64,000 bases of DNA from Pseudomonas urmiensis (GTDB lineage: Bacteria; Pseudomonadota; Gammaproteobacteria; Pseudomonadales; Pseudomonadaceae): contig NZ_JABWRE020000001.1 of NCBI RefSeq assembly GCF_014268815.2, forward strand, positions 4,593,001-4,657,000, read 5' to 3'. The position numbers and the translations under genes were made by a program. Positions 1 to 8,295 of this stretch are shown piece by piece. Below the pieces are notes generated by a model that made no database searches, was not told the origin of the DNA, and was given only the letters and a program-made list of their open reading frames with translations. How positions within the stretch are numbered: the stretch's first letter is position 1; the number at the start of each line of letters is the position of its first letter.

Positions 1-1
1 G

Positions 2-1528
2 ATGGGCAACATCCGCCAAGCCGGTGTCGCCATTGAAAACATCAGCGTACCGAGCATCAAGACCCTCGACGAGCTGACCGCGCTGAATCTGCGCATGCGC
101 ACCCTGTCCTATCGCTTGCTGCTCAACCGCGAGCCGGCTACCCAACAGGAAACCCTGCGCCTGCTGGATGAGCGCAATGCCCAGATCGACCAGGCCAAGC
201 GTGCCTACGAGCCGCTGATCGGCGCTGCCGACGAGCAGGCGGCCTATGATCAATACAGTCAGCTACTGGCGCAATACCGCCAGCTGGAGTCGCGCATGCG
301 CAGCCTGAGCCAGGCCGACCGCACCGACGAGCTGCGCGACCTGCTCAACCGCGATCTATTGGCCAACTCCGAGCAGATCAACAAGGTCATGGACAGCCTG
401 GTGCGGATCAACACTGAGCAGACCCGCCAAACCAACGAAACTGCCGCCAGCCAATACGCCGCCGCGTTCGCCTTGGTGATCGGCCTGTTGATCGCCGCCA
501 CCGTGCTGACCTTGCTCTGCGCCCTGCTGCTGACCCGCAGCATCGTCAAACCCATCGATGAAGCGCTCAAGGCCGCCGAGCAAGTTGCCGACGGTGACCT
601 GACCCAGATCATCCGCGCCGAAGGCACCGACGAAGCCGCCCGCCTGCTGCGGGCCATGGCGCGCATGCAGGACAAACTGCGCGACACCCTGCAGCTGATC
701 GCAGGTTCCGCCACGCAACTGGCCTCCGCAGCCGAAGAGCTCAACTGCGTCACCGATGAAAGCGCCCGTGGCCTGCATCAGCAGAACAACGAAATCGAAC
801 AGGCCGCCACCGCTGTCACCGAAATGACCAGCGCCGTGGAAGAAGTGGCGCGCAATGCCGTCAGCACCTCGGAGGCCTCCGGCGAGGCCAGCCGCTCTGC
901 AGGAGACGGCCGCGACCTGGTAATGGAGACCGTCAACGCAATCGAGCGCATGAGTGGTGATGTGCAGGCCACCGCCAAGCTGATCACCCACCTGGCCGAA
1001 CAGTCACGTGACATCGGCAAGGTGCTCGACGTGATCCGCGGCCTGGCGGACCAGACCAACCTGTTGGCACTCAACGCCGCCATCGAGGCCGCCCGTGCCG
1101 GTGAGGCGGGCCGTGGTTTTGCCGTGGTTGCCGATGAAGTACGCGCCCTGGCCCACCGCACCCAGCAGTCGACCAGTGAAATCGAGCGCATGATCGCCAG
1201 CATCCAAAGTGGTACTGGCGAGGCCGTCGACTCGATGCGCACCAGTACCGAGCGCGCGGAGTCGACCCTGAACATCGCTCGCGGCGCAGGGCTTGCGCTG
1301 GACAGCATTGCCGGGGCGGTGTCGCAGATCAACGAGCGCAACCTGGTGATTGCCAGCGCGGCCGAGGAGCAGGCCCAGGTCGCCCGCGAAGTGGATCGCA
1401 ACCTGGTCAATATCAACGACCTGTCGGTGCAGAGCGCCACGGGCGCGCACCAGACCAGCGCGGCCAGTGCCGAGTTGTCTCGCCTGGCGGTGGACCTCAA
1501 TGGCCTGGTGGCGCGTTTCCGCGTTTGA
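2..1528 (+). CDS. Methyl-accepting chemotaxis protein, 5' end cut by window
   Basis: Chemoreceptor that passes ligand occupancy to CheA/CheW. The visible 508 residues start inside the helical periplasmic ligand-binding region. They continue through a transmembrane helix (about 154-176), a HAMP domain beginning at TRSIVKPI, and a long coiled-coil signalling domain whose hairpin tip carries DQTNLLALNAAIEAARAGE. The first transmembrane segment and the true start must lie left of position 1, so the ATG at position 2 is internal. In P. putida a receptor for C4-dicarboxylates with a helical bimodular sensor (McpR) sits near the betaine genes. The all-helical sensor fits that family, but the ligand cannot be read from this fragment. 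Confidence 0.93.
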   Translation: MGNIRQAGVAIENISVPSIKTLDELTALNLRMRTLSYRLLLNREPATQQETLRLLDERNAQIDQAKRAYEPLIGAADEQAAYDQYSQLLAQYRQLESRMRSLSQADRTDELRDLLNRDLLANSEQINKVMDSLVRINTEQTRQTNETAASQYAAAFALVIGLLIAATVLTLLCALLLTRSIVKPIDEALKAAEQVADGDLTQIIRAEGTDEAARLLRAMARMQDKLRDTLQLIAGSATQLASAAEELNCVTDESARGLHQQNNEIEQAATAVTEMTSAVEEVARNAVSTSEASGEASRSAGDGRDLVMETVNAIERMSGDVQATAKLITHLAEQSRDIGKVLDVIRGLADQTNLLALNAAIEAARAGEAGRGFAVVADEVRALAHRTQQSTSEIERMIASIQSGTGEAVDSMRTSTERAESTLNIARGAGLALDSIAGAVSQINERNLVIASAAEEQAQVAREVDRNLVNINDLSVQSATGAHQTSAASAELSRLAVDLNGLVARFRV

Positions 1529-1548
1529 GCCAGCAGTGCGGTCGCCTG

Positions 1549-1617
1549 TTTTGGGGCCGCTTTGCGCCCCTTCGCGGCGGTTCGGCGCCCCGAAGGGGCG
1601 CAACGCGGCCCCAAAAA
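1549..1617. terminator. Large inverted repeat, probable terminator of the chemoreceptor gene
   Basis: Outer arms TTTTGGGGCCGC and GCGGCCCCAAAA enclose a second inverted repeat (GCGCCCCTTCG / CGAAGGGGCGC). It sits 20 bp after the chemoreceptor stop and ends in an A-rich/T-rich flank typical of a bidirectional terminator. The same repeat family recurs at 30430-30575. Confidence 0.7.
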
Positions 1618-1835
1618 TCAAAAGTGGCACCCCCAAAACAACAACAGACTTTTCCTACATATCAAACTCTCGATTCGAGCTATCAATGTCCCCGTTTAGG
1701 CCTACGGAAAAGTGATGGTGGGTCGCCAGCTATCGCCGACCCTGCCCTCCCCGGTCATCTGAGCAGTCTCTGTCCGCAACGCGTCCAGGCCTCACGCGTC
1801 TTTGTCCCATGCGGCGTCGAATCAGGAGAACCCCC
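1618..1835. other. Intergenic upstream region of the nitrilase-family gene
   Basis: No gene is seen here. The stretch has an AT-rich part (about 1620-1700) and an inverted repeat GGGTCG-N11-CGACCC at 1720-1742 that could be an operator. I cannot assign a promoter with confidence. Confidence 0.4.
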
Positions 1836-2681
1836 ATGCCCCAAGCCAACGCCAAGCAACGTGTAGCCTGCTATCAGTTCGCCCCCAAAATCGCCGACCC
1901 AAGCTTCAACCTTGAGCAATCGCTCAAGGCAATGTCTGAAGCTGCCGAGCGGCAGGCGAAATTGCTGGTGTTGCCGGAGTTGGCCTTGAGCGGTAATGCG
2001 TTACGCGACCGGGAAGAAGCCTTCGTCTGTTCGATGTCACGCGACGGCACTCGCCTAAACGCACTGGCAGAGCAGGCACGAGCGCTTGATCTGATCGTGA
2101 TAGTAGGATTCTGCGAACGCCTCGAAGCCGGCCATGTGGCCAATACCTCGGTGATGATTCAGCCAAACGGCCAGCGCACCTTCTACCGCAAAGCACACCT
2201 GTGGAACCGAGAAACGCTGATCTTCACCCCGGGCGACTGCGCCCCGCCCGTGGTTCAGACGAGCTTAGGACGGGTGGCGATGATGCTAAGTTACGATTTG
2301 CAGTTCCCCGAGTGGGTCCGCTTGGCTGCGCTCAGCGGCGCACAACTGCTGTGCGCGCCGGTCAACTGGCCGGCATCGCCACGTCCGGCGCTGCAGCGCC
2401 CTGTCGAAGTAACGCGGGTGCAAGCTAATGCAGCGGTCAATCATCTGTTCATCCTGGCCTGCGACCGCTGCGGCCATGAGCGCGGCATGGACTGGGTTGC
2501 AGGCTCCACCCTGGTCGGTGCCGACGGCTATCTGCTGGCCGGCGGGATCAGCCTGGATCGGCCCCAATTACTGGTGGCCGACATCAAATTGCGCACAGCC
2601 TCAGACAAGCGCATTCCACCCTACAACGACATCCTCGGCGACCGCCGCCCCCAGCTCTACGGCAAACTCTGCCAATCCTAG
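1836..2681 (+). CDS. Carbon-nitrogen hydrolase (nitrilase superfamily) with catalytic Cys replaced by Ser
   Basis: A 281-residue protein with the nitrilase fold. The start at 1836 is chosen because AGGAG lies 7 bp upstream; a further in-frame start exists at 1809 without a comparable site. The catalytic glutamate (E48, LPELALSG) and lysine (K119, FYRKAHLW) are in place. The position that is Cys in the family's CYDxxFPE motif reads LSYDLQFPEW, with Ser152 encoded by AGT at 2289-2291. Known active members need this Cys as nucleophile, so the protein may lack amidase activity or act by binding only. It converges on gbcB with a 4-bp overlap of stop codons, which suggests a long-standing link to betaine catabolism. 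Confidence 0.85.
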   Translation: MPQANAKQRVACYQFAPKIADPSFNLEQSLKAMSEAAERQAKLLVLPELALSGNALRDREEAFVCSMSRDGTRLNALAEQARALDLIVIVGFCERLEAGHVANTSVMIQPNGQRTFYRKAHLWNRETLIFTPGDCAPPVVQTSLGRVAMMLSYDLQFPEWVRLAALSGAQLLCAPVNWPASPRPALQRPVEVTRVQANAAVNHLFILACDRCGHERGMDWVAGSTLVGADGYLLAGGISLDRPQLLVADIKLRTASDKRIPPYNDILGDRRPQLYGKLCQS

Positions 2682-3778
2682 TAGTCGATACGCACATCAC
2701 CCTTGGGCACACTGCAGCACGACAGGATGTAACCCTCGGCTTCATCTTCCTCGGTGATGCCGCCGTTGTGCTCCATCTCCACGTCGCCACCGAGCTTGAG
2801 TACCTTGCAGGTGCCGCAGATGCCCATGCCACAAGCCTTGGGAATCATCAGCCCGACCTTGGCCGCTGCCGCATGCACGGTTTCGCCGGGGGCTACGCGA
2901 ATGCTCTTGTCGCTGCCGACGAACTCCACCAGGTTCAGATCCGACAGGTCCAGTTCCGGGGCGTCGGCGGCCTGTTCGGCATGCTCGACTGCGTCGGCCT
3001 TGGCTTCTGCTGGCGTCGCGCCGAACGATTCCTCGTGGTAGTTCTTCATGTCGAAACCAACCGCTTCGAGCATGCGCTTGACCGCCGTCATGTACGGTGT
3101 CGGCCCGCAGCAGAACACCGTGCGCTCCATGTAGTCGGGGGCGATCAGCTCCATCAGCCGCTGGTTCAGGTAACCGCGATAACCCGCCCACGGCTCGCCC
3201 AAACCATGCTTCTCGCAAATGATGTGCAGGCTGAAATTGGGAATGCGCGAAGCCATCTGCTCCAGCTCGCGGTGGTAGATGATGTCTTTCGGTGAGCGGG
3301 CGCTGTGCACGAAGACCATGTCGACATTGGCATTGGTGTCATAGAACCAGCGGGCCATCGACATCACCGGGGTGATGCCCACGCCACCGCTCAGGTACAG
3401 CACCTTGCCGGCCGGAAAATCAATCGCGTTGAACAGCCCCACCGGCCCGTGCACCGGCAGCTCGGCACCCTCGTGCATGGTGTCGTGCAGGTAGTTGGAA
3501 ACATGCCCGCCCGGCACCCGCTTGACGGTGATCGAGAAACTGTACGGCACCGATGGGGAACTGGAGATGGTGTACGAACGCATCACCTGCTTGCCTTCGA
3601 TCTCAAGCTCCAAGGTGACGAACTGACCCGGCTTGAAGAAGAACATGATCGGCTGGTCGGCCATGAAGCAGAAGGTGCGCACATCCCAGGTTTCCTGGAT
3701 GACCTTGACGCAGCGCACGATGTGGCGGCCGTTGGCCCAGGTCTGGGTAGTGACCGGGTTGAGGAAGGTATCGGACAT
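2678..3778 (-). CDS. gbcB: Glycine betaine monooxygenase, reductase subunit
   Basis: A 366-residue flavin/iron-sulfur reductase that passes electrons from NAD(P)H to the Rieske oxygenase GbcA. The N-terminal part is a ferredoxin-NADP reductase module with the FAD motif RSYTISSSP, an NAD-binding GGVGITP stretch and CCGPTPYM. The C-terminal part is a plant-type 2Fe-2S ferredoxin with C316, C321, C324 and a fourth Cys at 354/355. It is divergent from gbcA across a shared 292-bp promoter region. In Pseudomonas this pair turns glycine betaine into dimethylglycine plus formaldehyde and is activated by GbdR. Family and context agree well. Confidence 0.95.
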   Translation of the reverse strand: MSDTFLNPVTTQTWANGRHIVRCVKVIQETWDVRTFCFMADQPIMFFFKPGQFVTLELEIEGKQVMRSYTISSSPSVPYSFSITVKRVPGGHVSNYLHDTMHEGAELPVHGPVGLFNAIDFPAGKVLYLSGGVGITPVMSMARWFYDTNANVDMVFVHSARSPKDIIYHRELEQMASRIPNFSLHIICEKHGLGEPWAGYRGYLNQRLMELIAPDYMERTVFCCGPTPYMTAVKRMLEAVGFDMKNYHEESFGATPAEAKADAVEHAEQAADAPELDLSDLNLVEFVGSDKSIRVAPGETVHAAAAKVGLMIPKACGMGICGTCKVLKLGGDVEMEHNGGITEEDEAEGYILSCCSVPKGDVRIDY

Positions 3779-4070
3779 GGTGTTCTCCAGCGGCCGACTA
3801 CCGGCCTTTTATGGCTCCGATAATGCTCAAGGCGCAGGCGGCGTACATTCCTGCCAGCGACATCGGCGTGCTTATCGCGACCAGCCCCGACCTACAAGGG
3901 TTTACGCGTCGGAATTCGAATCGGCCATGTCGCCCATGGATACGGCTCAAGGCGTATCTGATCGCACACTCCACGGCAAATAGACCTGATGTTTTTGCAA
4001 GCAGCCTTGCGGCACCACAATAACGATTAGCCACCTTTCGCCGGCCCTTATCGGCCTTGAGGATAAAACG
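3779..4070. promoter_or_regulatory. Divergent gbcB/gbcA control region
   Basis: This 292-bp region between the divergent start codons must hold both promoters. TGCCAGCGACAT (3852-3863) and TTATCGCGACCA (3872-3883) are a weak direct repeat spaced 20 bp, loosely like the stronger pair in front of choX. GbdR is known to activate gbcA and gbcB, so this is a plausible but unproven site. Confidence 0.4.
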
Positions 4071-5360
4071 ATGGACGTCACCGCAACCCTGAGCCTGGGC
4101 GATCCACTGGAAGCAGCACGCAAGGCCACCGCCGAGATGCTGCAGACCCGCGAGCGTACCTACTCGCTGCCCCAGCCGTTCTACACCGACGAGCGTCTGT
4201 TCCAGATCGACATGCAGGAGATCTTCCACAAGGAGTGGCTGATCGCCGGCATGACCTGCGAGATCCCGACCAAGGGTAACTTCCTCACCCTGCAGATCGG
4301 CAAGAACCCGGTCATCGTGATCCGCGGCGCCGAAGGCAAGGTGCATGCCTTCCACAACGTCTGCCGCCATCGCGGCTCACGGCTGTGCACCAGCGACAAG
4401 GGCAAGGTGGCCAAGCTGGTCTGCCCGTACCACCAGTGGACCTACGAGCTCGACGGCCGCCTGCTGTTCGCCGGCACCGAGATGGGCGCCGATTTCGACA
4501 TGAAGCAGTACGGCCTCAAGCCGATCAACGTCAAGACCGCAGGCGGCTACATCTTCATCAGCCTGGCCGAGAACCCTCCGGCTATCGACGAGTTCCTCGA
4601 AACCCTCGAGCACTACATGGAACCGTACGACATGGAGAACACCAAGGTGGCGGTGCAAACCACCTTGATGGAAAAGGCCAACTGGAAGCTGGTGCTGGAA
4701 AACAACCGCGAGTGCTACCACTGCAACGGCTCGCATCCAGAGTTGCTGAAAACCCTGCTGGAGTGGGACGACACCGAGGACCCCCGCGCCGACCAGGCCT
4801 TCAAGGACCACGTCGCCGCCTCGGCCGCTGCCTGGGAAGCCGAGAAGATTCCCTACCTGCACAAAAGCCACGGCCTGCGTAACCGCATCGTGCGCATGCC
4901 GCTGCTCAAGGGCACTGTGTCGATGACCATGGACGGCAAGCAGGCCTGCCAGAAGCTGATGGGCCGGATCAAGAACCCCGACCTCGGCTCGATGCGCATC
5001 CTGCACCTGCCGCACTCGTGGAACCACTGCATGGGTGATCACATCATCGTCTTCACCGTATGGCCGATCAACGCGCAGGAAACCATGGTCACCACCAAGT
5101 GGTTGGTGCACAAGGATGCGGTGGAGGGGGTGGATTACAACCCCGATGACATGCGCAGGGTGTGGGATGCCACCAACGATCAGGATCGGCGCTTGGCGGA
5201 GGAGAATCAGCGGGGGATCAACTCTACCGCGTATCAGCCGGGGCCTTATTCGAAGACTTACGAGTTTGGCGTGGTGAACTTTATCGACTGGTATAGCCAG
5301 CGGGTACTGGAGAATTTGGGGGCGGAGCCGGCGCCTTATCTCAAGGAACTTAAGGCCTAA
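4071..5360 (+). CDS. gbcA: Glycine betaine monooxygenase, Rieske oxygenase subunit
   Basis: A 429-residue Rieske non-heme iron oxygenase, the hydroxylating half of the betaine demethylase. The Rieske 2Fe-2S ligands are C98-x-H100 and C118-x2-H121. The mononuclear iron site lies in ECYHCNGSH (H217 and H222). TTGAGGATAAAACG before the ATG supplies the ribosome site. The last 174 bp (5159-5332) are repeated almost perfectly at 6648-6821, beyond an RHS gene. This full-length copy ends PYLKELKA, whereas the duplicate ends differently, so the locus appears to hold two allelic 3' ends. Confidence 0.96.
   Translation: MDVTATLSLGDPLEAARKATAEMLQTRERTYSLPQPFYTDERLFQIDMQEIFHKEWLIAGMTCEIPTKGNFLTLQIGKNPVIVIRGAEGKVHAFHNVCRHRGSRLCTSDKGKVAKLVCPYHQWTYELDGRLLFAGTEMGADFDMKQYGLKPINVKTAGGYIFISLAENPPAIDEFLETLEHYMEPYDMENTKVAVQTTLMEKANWKLVLENNRECYHCNGSHPELLKTLLEWDDTEDPRADQAFKDHVAASAAAWEAEKIPYLHKSHGLRNRIVRMPLLKGTVSMTMDGKQACQKLMGRIKNPDLGSMRILHLPHSWNHCMGDHIIVFTVWPINAQETMVTTKWLVHKDAVEGVDYNPDDMRRVWDATNDQDRRLAEENQRGINSTAYQPGPYSKTYEFGVVNFIDWYSQRVLENLGAEPAPYLKELKA
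5159..5332 (+). repeat. 174-bp direct repeat, copy 1 (inside gbcA 3' end)
   Basis: This segment matches 6648-6821 at 173 of 174 positions. The one difference is A at 5205 versus G, changing Asn to Asp. The two copies are 1489 bp apart and bracket the first RHS gene. Confidence 0.95.
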
Positions 5361-5366
5361 AACGAC

Positions 5367-5394
5367 AGCGCCCCTTTTTTGAAACAGGGGCGCT
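5367..5394. terminator. Hairpin after gbcA
   Basis: AGCGCCCC pairs with GGGGCGCT across a 12-nt T-rich loop, 6 bp after the gbcA stop, followed by TTTC. It is a short but plausible terminator for gbcA and for the convergent RHS gene. Confidence 0.6.
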
Positions 5395-5461
5395 TTCGGT
5401 TAACTAATAGACTTTTACACAATCCATTGTATTGGCAACCAAAAGCGCTGCACAGAGCGAC

Positions 5462-6373
5462 TTATGAATTATCTGTGCGTATCGAAGCATGTTGCTCCGC
5501 CACGCTGTTCGCTACCTGTTCCTCCGGTATGCGGTTCAGTACATGTTCCTCCGCTATGCGGTCCGGTACAGGTGAAGGGGGAGAGGGAGATGAATATAAA
5601 GATGAGACCGTCCTAGTTCCTCTGCCCCTTCTACTTTCTCTACCTCCTGAAGTGGAAACCCCAGCGCCTGGAAATACCTGGCTCCCATTCGCCGCGGGGC
5701 TTCGCCGCACACTCGTGTAAGGTAGCCCACTTTCGACGCGTCTATCAGGTACATTGCGACGCAAGTCCCAAGCACCTAGCCCTACCCCCAGGATTTGTAA
5801 ACTATTTCCAAGATTCTGCAAGGTGTTTCCTTCAATAGGCAACCCAGCTCGCTCCAGGCCTCGACCTAGCAAATACGTTCCGGAGCCTAATCCGACTGCC
5901 CCTAACGAAAGAACGGACATTCTAGTATACGCAGCATCACGCTGCCGACTTACTCGCCCCGCATCTATTACCCCCGCTAAACCAGCAAAAGCAAGCGCAT
6001 CCCCAGTACCCTCAGAGAATGAATATGATGCAGTAAGAATCTTGAAAATATCAAAATTCCCGCTTGGGTCATGCCTATTAACTGGATCTCCCTTACAGTA
6101 GGCATACGCATTTATCCCACCTTCGGCAAAAGGACTTAATCGATCCGCAGAATGAAAACGCATGATCACAGGATTATAAGGTCGGTGACCGTTGCCGAGT
6201 AGATACCACCCGACTTCACGCTCACACAGCTGCCCGGTAAAACCCAGTGAAGGTGCGGTATCTTGCGCAGGTCGATAGCCGTATGGGGTGTAAGCACTCC
6301 TGTAGTGGCCGGCCCCGACCGCCATAAGTGGACTTAACAGACGATCTGTCGCTAGCAGCTGCTGGGTGGCCAT
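5462..6373 (-). CDS. Short orphan RHS-core protein, first copy
   Basis: A 303-residue protein with GGAGA 7 bp before its ATG. Residues about 1-110 hold a conserved head (MATQQLLATDRLLSPLMA) and a degenerate RHS repeat-associated core ending MRFHSADRLSP, NAYAYCKGDPVNRHDPSGN. The rest is a variable tail with a Gly/Leu-rich hydrophobic stretch (around 155-210) and a C-terminus of three 9-residue repeats. Classical Rhs proteins are over 1000 residues with polymorphic toxin tips; here only the core and tip exist. I see no recognisable nuclease motif and no obvious immunity gene. The head and the upstream region match the copy at 7393-8295; the tail does not. Function unknown; a toxin-like role is inference. 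Confidence 0.75.
   Translation of the reverse strand: MATQQLLATDRLLSPLMAVGAGHYRSAYTPYGYRPAQDTAPSLGFTGQLCEREVGWYLLGNGHRPYNPVIMRFHSADRLSPFAEGGINAYAYCKGDPVNRHDPSGNFDIFKILTASYSFSEGTGDALAFAGLAGVIDAGRVSRQRDAAYTRMSVLSLGAVGLGSGTYLLGRGLERAGLPIEGNTLQNLGNSLQILGVGLGAWDLRRNVPDRRVESGLPYTSVRRSPAANGSQVFPGAGVSTSGGRESRRGRGTRTVSSLYSSPSPPSPVPDRIAEEHVLNRIPEEQVANSVAEQHASIRTDNS
5484..5564 (-). repeat. 27-bp tandem repeat encoding the C-terminal tail of the first RHS protein
   Basis: Three in-frame 27-bp units (5484-5510, 5511-5537, 5538-5564) encode 9-residue repeats of the form RIPEEQVAN. The second and third units are closest to each other; the first is diverged. Confidence 0.7.
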
Positions 6374-6647
6374 TCTGGAATCTCCAGGTTCGGAGTCTTG
6401 CCAGTAGGCTATCAGTGCAACGCATTCAGCGAACCTGACAAAAATGCCAGGTCGATGCAGTGGTAGGAGTGCGCGGCTCTATAAAAACCCATCAAGTTCA
6501 GCGCCAAGGCACTGGTTAAAAAGCAGACAAAACCCTGTAGCCCTTGAACGGCAATGGACGCAGCGGTAACCCAACACCTTATCCACAGAGCAACCAACAG
6601 AGTTTGTAGGCAACTATTGCCGCGACTAAACGGTGCTGTGGATAACA
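6374..6647. repeat. Conserved upstream block of the first RHS gene
   Basis: About 270 bp, homologous to 8296-8570 upstream of the other RHS gene. With the RHS heads included, the direct repeat spans roughly 6130-6647 and 8045-8570. Each copy contains the 35-bp palindrome and ends at the same TGTGGATAACAG sequence. In this copy that end abuts the duplicated gbcA fragment directly. Confidence 0.8.
6579..6613. repeat. 35-bp imperfect palindrome, copy 1
   Basis: Begins TTATCCACAGAG, centre CCAACAGAG, ends TTTGTAGGCAA. Four copies of exactly 35 bp occur in this patch (others at 8502, 8685 and 8897). The left arm equals a consensus DnaA box. Confidence 0.7.
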
Positions 6648-6852
6648 GGTGTGGGATGCCACCAACGATCAGGATCGGCGCTTGGCGGAGGAGGATCAGC
6701 GGGGGATCAACTCTACCGCGTATCAGCCGGGGCCTTATTCGAAGACTTACGAGTTTGGCGTGGTGAACTTTATCGACTGGTATAGCCAGCGGGTACTGGA
6801 GAATTTGGGGGCGGAGCCGGCTGCCTATTTGAAAGAGGTTACAGCACAGTAA
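6648..6852 (+). pseudogene. Duplicated 3' fragment of gbcA
   Basis: Encodes only the last 67 or so residues of GbcA, beginning at VWDATNDQDRR. The reading frame is intact and ends in a stop after VTAQ. Positions 6648-6821 are the second copy of the 174-bp repeat. Beyond 6821 the sequence stays homologous to gbcA but with many changes, mostly synonymous (PAAYLKEV versus PAPYLKEL), as expected for another strain's allele. It lacks the Rieske domain and a start signal, so it should be non-functional. Confidence 0.92.
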
Positions 6853-7016
6853 TTACAACGAATTGAGGATATCGCCAGCTTTTCCCAACGTACGATCAAA
6901 ATTAACACTGCATTTACAAACCAAGGTCAGTCTACGTACGCGTATCTCCCATCAAAGTATTTTCCTCATCCCGAAGATCCTGAGCTGCCCTTAGCATGAC
7001 AATTTCACCTCTTAAC

Positions 7017-7352
7017 TTAGCAATCGTTTCTACTGATTGATAGAAGCCAATGCACGCCCGCCCGACAAGAAACAACTACCAAGGCAGCAGCGTGTTTGAA
7101 ATCGAGAAACGCCCCAACTAAATCTTTCTCATATTTTCTTGGCTTCTTGTCAAATTCATGAACATTTCCAAGCAGGCACCAACCCATCTCAGGCTCGATC
7201 AGTCGACCACCAGTAAAACCTAGAGCAGGTGCACCTGCTTGCGTTACTCGGTAACCGTAGGGGGTGTAGGCACTCCGCAACTTGCCGCCTGTACCCAGCA
7301 GCGAGAGCGGGGTTTGGAGTTGGTCTGTTGCCAGAATGTTCAGTGTCGACAT
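7017..7352 (-). pseudogene. Truncated RHS remnant
   Basis: A 111-residue frame with a strong AGGAGG site before the ATG. The head (NILATDQLQTPLSLLG, RSAYTPYGYRV, GFTGGRLIEPEMGW) clearly matches the heads of the two other RHS proteins. After LLGNVHEF it diverges and lacks the RHS core motif (RFHSxDRLSP, NAYAY) and the tail. It looks like a deletion or recombination product. The remaining peptide could still be made, but I would not expect Rhs function. Confidence 0.65.
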
Positions 7353-7392
7353 ACCACCCTCCTAATCGTGTAGACCCCTGTCCCGACAATGC

Positions 7393-8295
7393 TCAAACTT
7401 CAGTTTCCGCATTTGAAAGGGATGCGTCGCCACGGATTGCTGTATTAACCTGAGCCGCGCTATGAGTCGAGTCAACACCAGATGAACTATTAGACTGTGG
7501 GATAACAGCTTCAGGAACAGTCTGTTGCGCGGCAGGCCTGCCATCCCTTCCAAATGCAGAAAGCGGCAACCCCGTATTCGGGCCCATGGGGGTCAAATTT
7601 TGTGCAATGCTCCAAGCCTCAGAGGAGTCCCCACTCAATTTTCGACTTTGATAGCTGGTGGCTTCTGAAACAAGTACAGCGACGGAGTTGATAGCCGCTA
7701 AAGAAACCGGTTGATCGTCAATTCCCAGCCCAGTAGCCCCCATCGCAAGCGTAGTAAAGCTACTTAACCAAGATGCCCCTGCAGATATAAACTGAGTGGC
7801 AGTAAATTTTAGTGGCAAATCTTTAGCTGCTATACCGCGGCTTCTGGCCTTGCTGATTTGCATATTGCTTCTGATCATCCGATACAGTGTCTTCGTATCC
7901 TCCCCTACGCGCCCCCCTGCAAGCATGCCCACACCTGCAGTTACATCTCTCCACATTATCTGATCAATAATGCTCTCTCCACTACGATCATGAAAATTAA
8001 TAGGGTCTCCATGGCAATATGCGTAAGCGTTAAATCCACCTGCTCCAAACGGACTTAACCGATCCGCAGAATGAAAACGCATCAGCACTGGATTGTAGGC
8101 TCGGTGACCGTTGCCAAGCAGATACCACCCTAATGCACGCTCAGGCAGTTGCCCGGTAAACCCCAAGGAAGGAGCGGTATCTTGCGCAGGTCGATAGCCG
8201 TATGGGGTGTAAGCAGCCCTGGAACGGCCGCTTGCACCAAGAGCCATAAGCGGGCTTAAAAGGCGATCTGTCGCTAGCAGCTGCTGGGTGGCCAT
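7393..8295 (-). CDS. Short orphan RHS-core protein, second intact copy
   Basis: A 300-residue protein with the same start context as the copy at 5462-6373 (GGAGA 7 bp before ATG). The head and RHS core (MRFHSADRLSPFGAGG, NAYAYCHGDPINFHD) are closely similar to that copy. From about residue 110 the tail is different: it begins ESIIDQIMW and has a hydrophobic stretch around SWLSSFTTLAMGATGLG and a polar Ser/Ala-rich end. The sharp switch from conserved head to variable tail is the hallmark of Rhs tip exchange. No toxin domain or immunity gene is recognised. Confidence 0.75.
   Translation of the reverse strand: MATQQLLATDRLLSPLMALGASGRSRAAYTPYGYRPAQDTAPSLGFTGQLPERALGWYLLGNGHRAYNPVLMRFHSADRLSPFGAGGFNAYAYCHGDPINFHDRSGESIIDQIMWRDVTAGVGMLAGGRVGEDTKTLYRMIRSNMQISKARSRGIAAKDLPLKFTATQFISAGASWLSSFTTLAMGATGLGIDDQPVSLAAINSVAVLVSEATSYQSRKLSGDSSEAWSIAQNLTPMGPNTGLPLSAFGRDGRPAAQQTVPEAVIPQSNSSSGVDSTHSAAQVNTAIRGDASLSNAETEV

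Noticed and set aside
41..1528. Frameshift or loss of the chemoreceptor N-terminus
   Set aside because: The frame is open to the window edge, so the missing first membrane segment is due to the window boundary.
259..1636. Long antisense open frames across the chemoreceptor gene
   Set aside because: High-GC shadow frames with Ala/Arg/Gly-rich nonsense composition; the sense strand encodes a clear chemoreceptor.
6649..6852. Short open frame as a real small Rieske-like gene
   Set aside because: It is a duplicated gbcA 3' end with no Rieske domain, no ribosome site and no promoter of its own.
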